Of a stretch of 64,000 nucleotides of DNA, positions 63,087 through 64,000 are shown piece by piece. A program made the position numbers and the translations under genes. Where the stretch lies: the NCBI GenBank assembly GCA_002482525.1, contig DLGC01000021.1:8996-72995 (forward strand), written 5' to 3'. Under the pieces are notes generated by a model that worked only from the letters and a program-made list of their open reading frames with translations, did not search any database and had not been told where the DNA came from. Each line of letters begins with the position of its first letter. The first letter of the stretch is position 1. The stretch comes from Propionibacteriaceae bacterium UBA7704. GTDB lineage: Bacteria > Actinomycetota > Actinomycetes > Propionibacteriales > Propionibacteriaceae.

Positions 63087-63812
63087 ATGACCGACTGCCT
63101 GCTCAGCGAACGTCGCGGCGATATCGCGATCCTCACTCTGAACCGCCCGGATCGACGCAACGCGTTGAACATCGAGTTATGCCGTGCCATCACGGCGGCT
63201 GCGGATGAGGCCGTCCGCGACGGCGTGCGTGTCATCGTGATCACTGGTGCGGGTAGTTCGTTCTGCTCAGGTGCTGATTTGTCTGAGGTCTACGGCCAAG
63301 AGTTCATCGAGGCGCTGTACGCGATGCTGCACGGACTGTCGCAGCTCACCGTCCCGCTGATCGCAGCCGTAAACGGCCCGGCTGTCGGCGGCGGGGCACA
63401 GTTGTCGATCGCCTGCGATCTGCGCGTGGCCGACGCCACCGCCAGCTTTGCGATTCCCACCGCCAAGAACGCCCTCGCGGTGGATACCTGGACCATTCGC
63501 ACTCTGGCCGGGGTGGCCGGTGACGGGCTCGCCCGTCGCATGCTGCTAGCCGCCGAGACAATCGACGCCGATACCGCGATGCACCTCGGCCTGGCCGACC
63601 GCCGCGGAAATCTCGACGCCGCCATCACCTGGGCTGAGCAGATCGCCGACTTCGCCCCGCTGACACTGGCCTACACAAAGCGCGTCCTCAATGGCTGGGC
63701 GGACACCGAAGAGACGGCCACGCGCTACGCCGAAGTATGGTCGAGCACCGATGCGACCGAGGCCGCCCAAGCCTGGCGAGAGAAGCGCTCCCCCCGTTTC
63801 ATCGGCGAATAG
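63087..63812 (+). CDS. Enoyl-CoA hydratase/isomerase family protein
   Basis: A 241-residue crotonase-fold enzyme. It has NRPDRRNALN, the oxyanion-hole segments SFCSGADLSEV and PAVGGGAQLSIACDLRVA, and a C-terminal helix. The first Glu of hydratases (as in AxLE-GG) is not obvious after CDLRVAD, so it may be another crotonase activity rather than a classical hydratase. Start ATG at 63087; the frame is open to 62982 but overlaps the acyltransferase. Confidence 0.88.
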   Translation: MTDCLLSERRGDIAILTLNRPDRRNALNIELCRAITAAADEAVRDGVRVIVITGAGSSFCSGADLSEVYGQEFIEALYAMLHGLSQLTVPLIAAVNGPAVGGGAQLSIACDLRVADATASFAIPTAKNALAVDTWTIRTLAGVAGDGLARRMLLAAETIDADTAMHLGLADRRGNLDAAITWAEQIADFAPLTLAYTKRVLNGWADTEETATRYAEVWSSTDATEAAQAWREKRSPRFIGE

Positions 63813-63920
63813 GCACCACGTGGCGAACGGCGCCTGGCCTGGTCGAGACGGCCCTCCTTGATCAGCCGGAAAAGGAAAGAACAAGCCCAATCCGTCCGAC
63901 GGAGGAGCACCCTCCACCCC

Positions 63921-64000
63921 GACTGGTTGAGGAGCGAAGGACCTCCCTCCTCAGGCTGGTTGAGGAGCGAACGACCTCCCCACTCCGGCTGGTTGAGGAG
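63921..64000 (-). repeat. REP-like units in 33-bp tandem arrangement, cut by the window edge
   Basis: Copies of (G)RCTGGTTGAGGAG begin at 63921, 63954 and 63987, 33 bases apart, with GCGAAcGACCTCCC spacers. The core matches the elements at 49138-49208, so it is the same repeat family. The array continues beyond the window. Confidence 0.82.

Overview
The window is high-GC bacterial chromosome from an actinomycete, most likely in the order Propionibacteriales. The evidence is the GC-rich codon use with frequent GTG starts, actinobacterial protein families (DUF3052, DUF3145, DUF3516-type helicase, DUF6508), the aceE / fasR-like / fabD-fabH-acpP-fabF arrangement, and dispersed REP-like repeats built around GGTTGAGGAGCGAAC. 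I ran no database search; family names come from recognising motifs and layout.

Layout. 1-2316 holds the core block ftsX (cut by the left edge), ftsE and prfB on the minus strand. 2317-3298 is about 1 kb without a credible gene, with several C6 runs, followed by tRNA-Val. 3418-6313 has a shortened MFS transporter, a serine hydrolase and a TetR regulator. 6369-15952 is the central carbon and fatty-acid block: a DUF3052 protein, aceE, then fasR-like-fabD-fabH-acpP-fabF and a DUF3145 protein. 16074-20142 is a moxR-DUF58-VWA-VWA operon. 20310-28759 has a Ser/Pro-rich membrane protein, a HAD phosphatase, a Ski2-like helicase, an MFS exporter, an M20 peptidase, a sirtuin and a small conserved protein, ending at tRNA-Asn. 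28915-40830 has an OafA-type acyltransferase, a membrane protein plus ECF sigma factor, a fatty-acid desaturase, a DUF2202 protein with a two-component system, oleate hydratase and an MFS exporter, ending at a tRNA with a CAT anticodon.

41028-46862 is a genomic island placed directly downstream of that tRNA. It begins with a decayed tyrosine integrase whose remains include a DLRHTG motif but whose catalytic Tyr position reads Cys. It carries a TIR-domain protein and a tightly coupled two-gene unit: an NA37-like nucleoid-associated protein and a RelA/SpoT-type alarmone-synthetase-like protein. These island genes use ATA codons that are scarce elsewhere in the window. This is my leading candidate for an uncharacterised defence or toxin-antitoxin system.

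46863-63812 returns to ordinary chromosome: glycerophosphodiesterase, SDR, a REP array, a DUF6508 protein, an acrylyl-CoA reductase-like enzyme and mutY. It then holds a second unusual unit (52022-54784): an ABC ATPase with a DUF1858-like N-terminus, a Cys-rich HypB/UreG-like GTPase and a leaderless substrate-binding-like protein with no permease, which looks like a metal or cofactor maturation module. Two secreted Ig-like paralogues (54948-57605) share a conserved bipartite upstream element. The right end has UbiB/PadR, thioredoxin, an Mrr-like protein with a degenerate active site, GroES, a glutaredoxin behind a CsoR/CstR-like palindrome, an acyltransferase and an enoyl-CoA hydratase, closing with 33-bp REP units.
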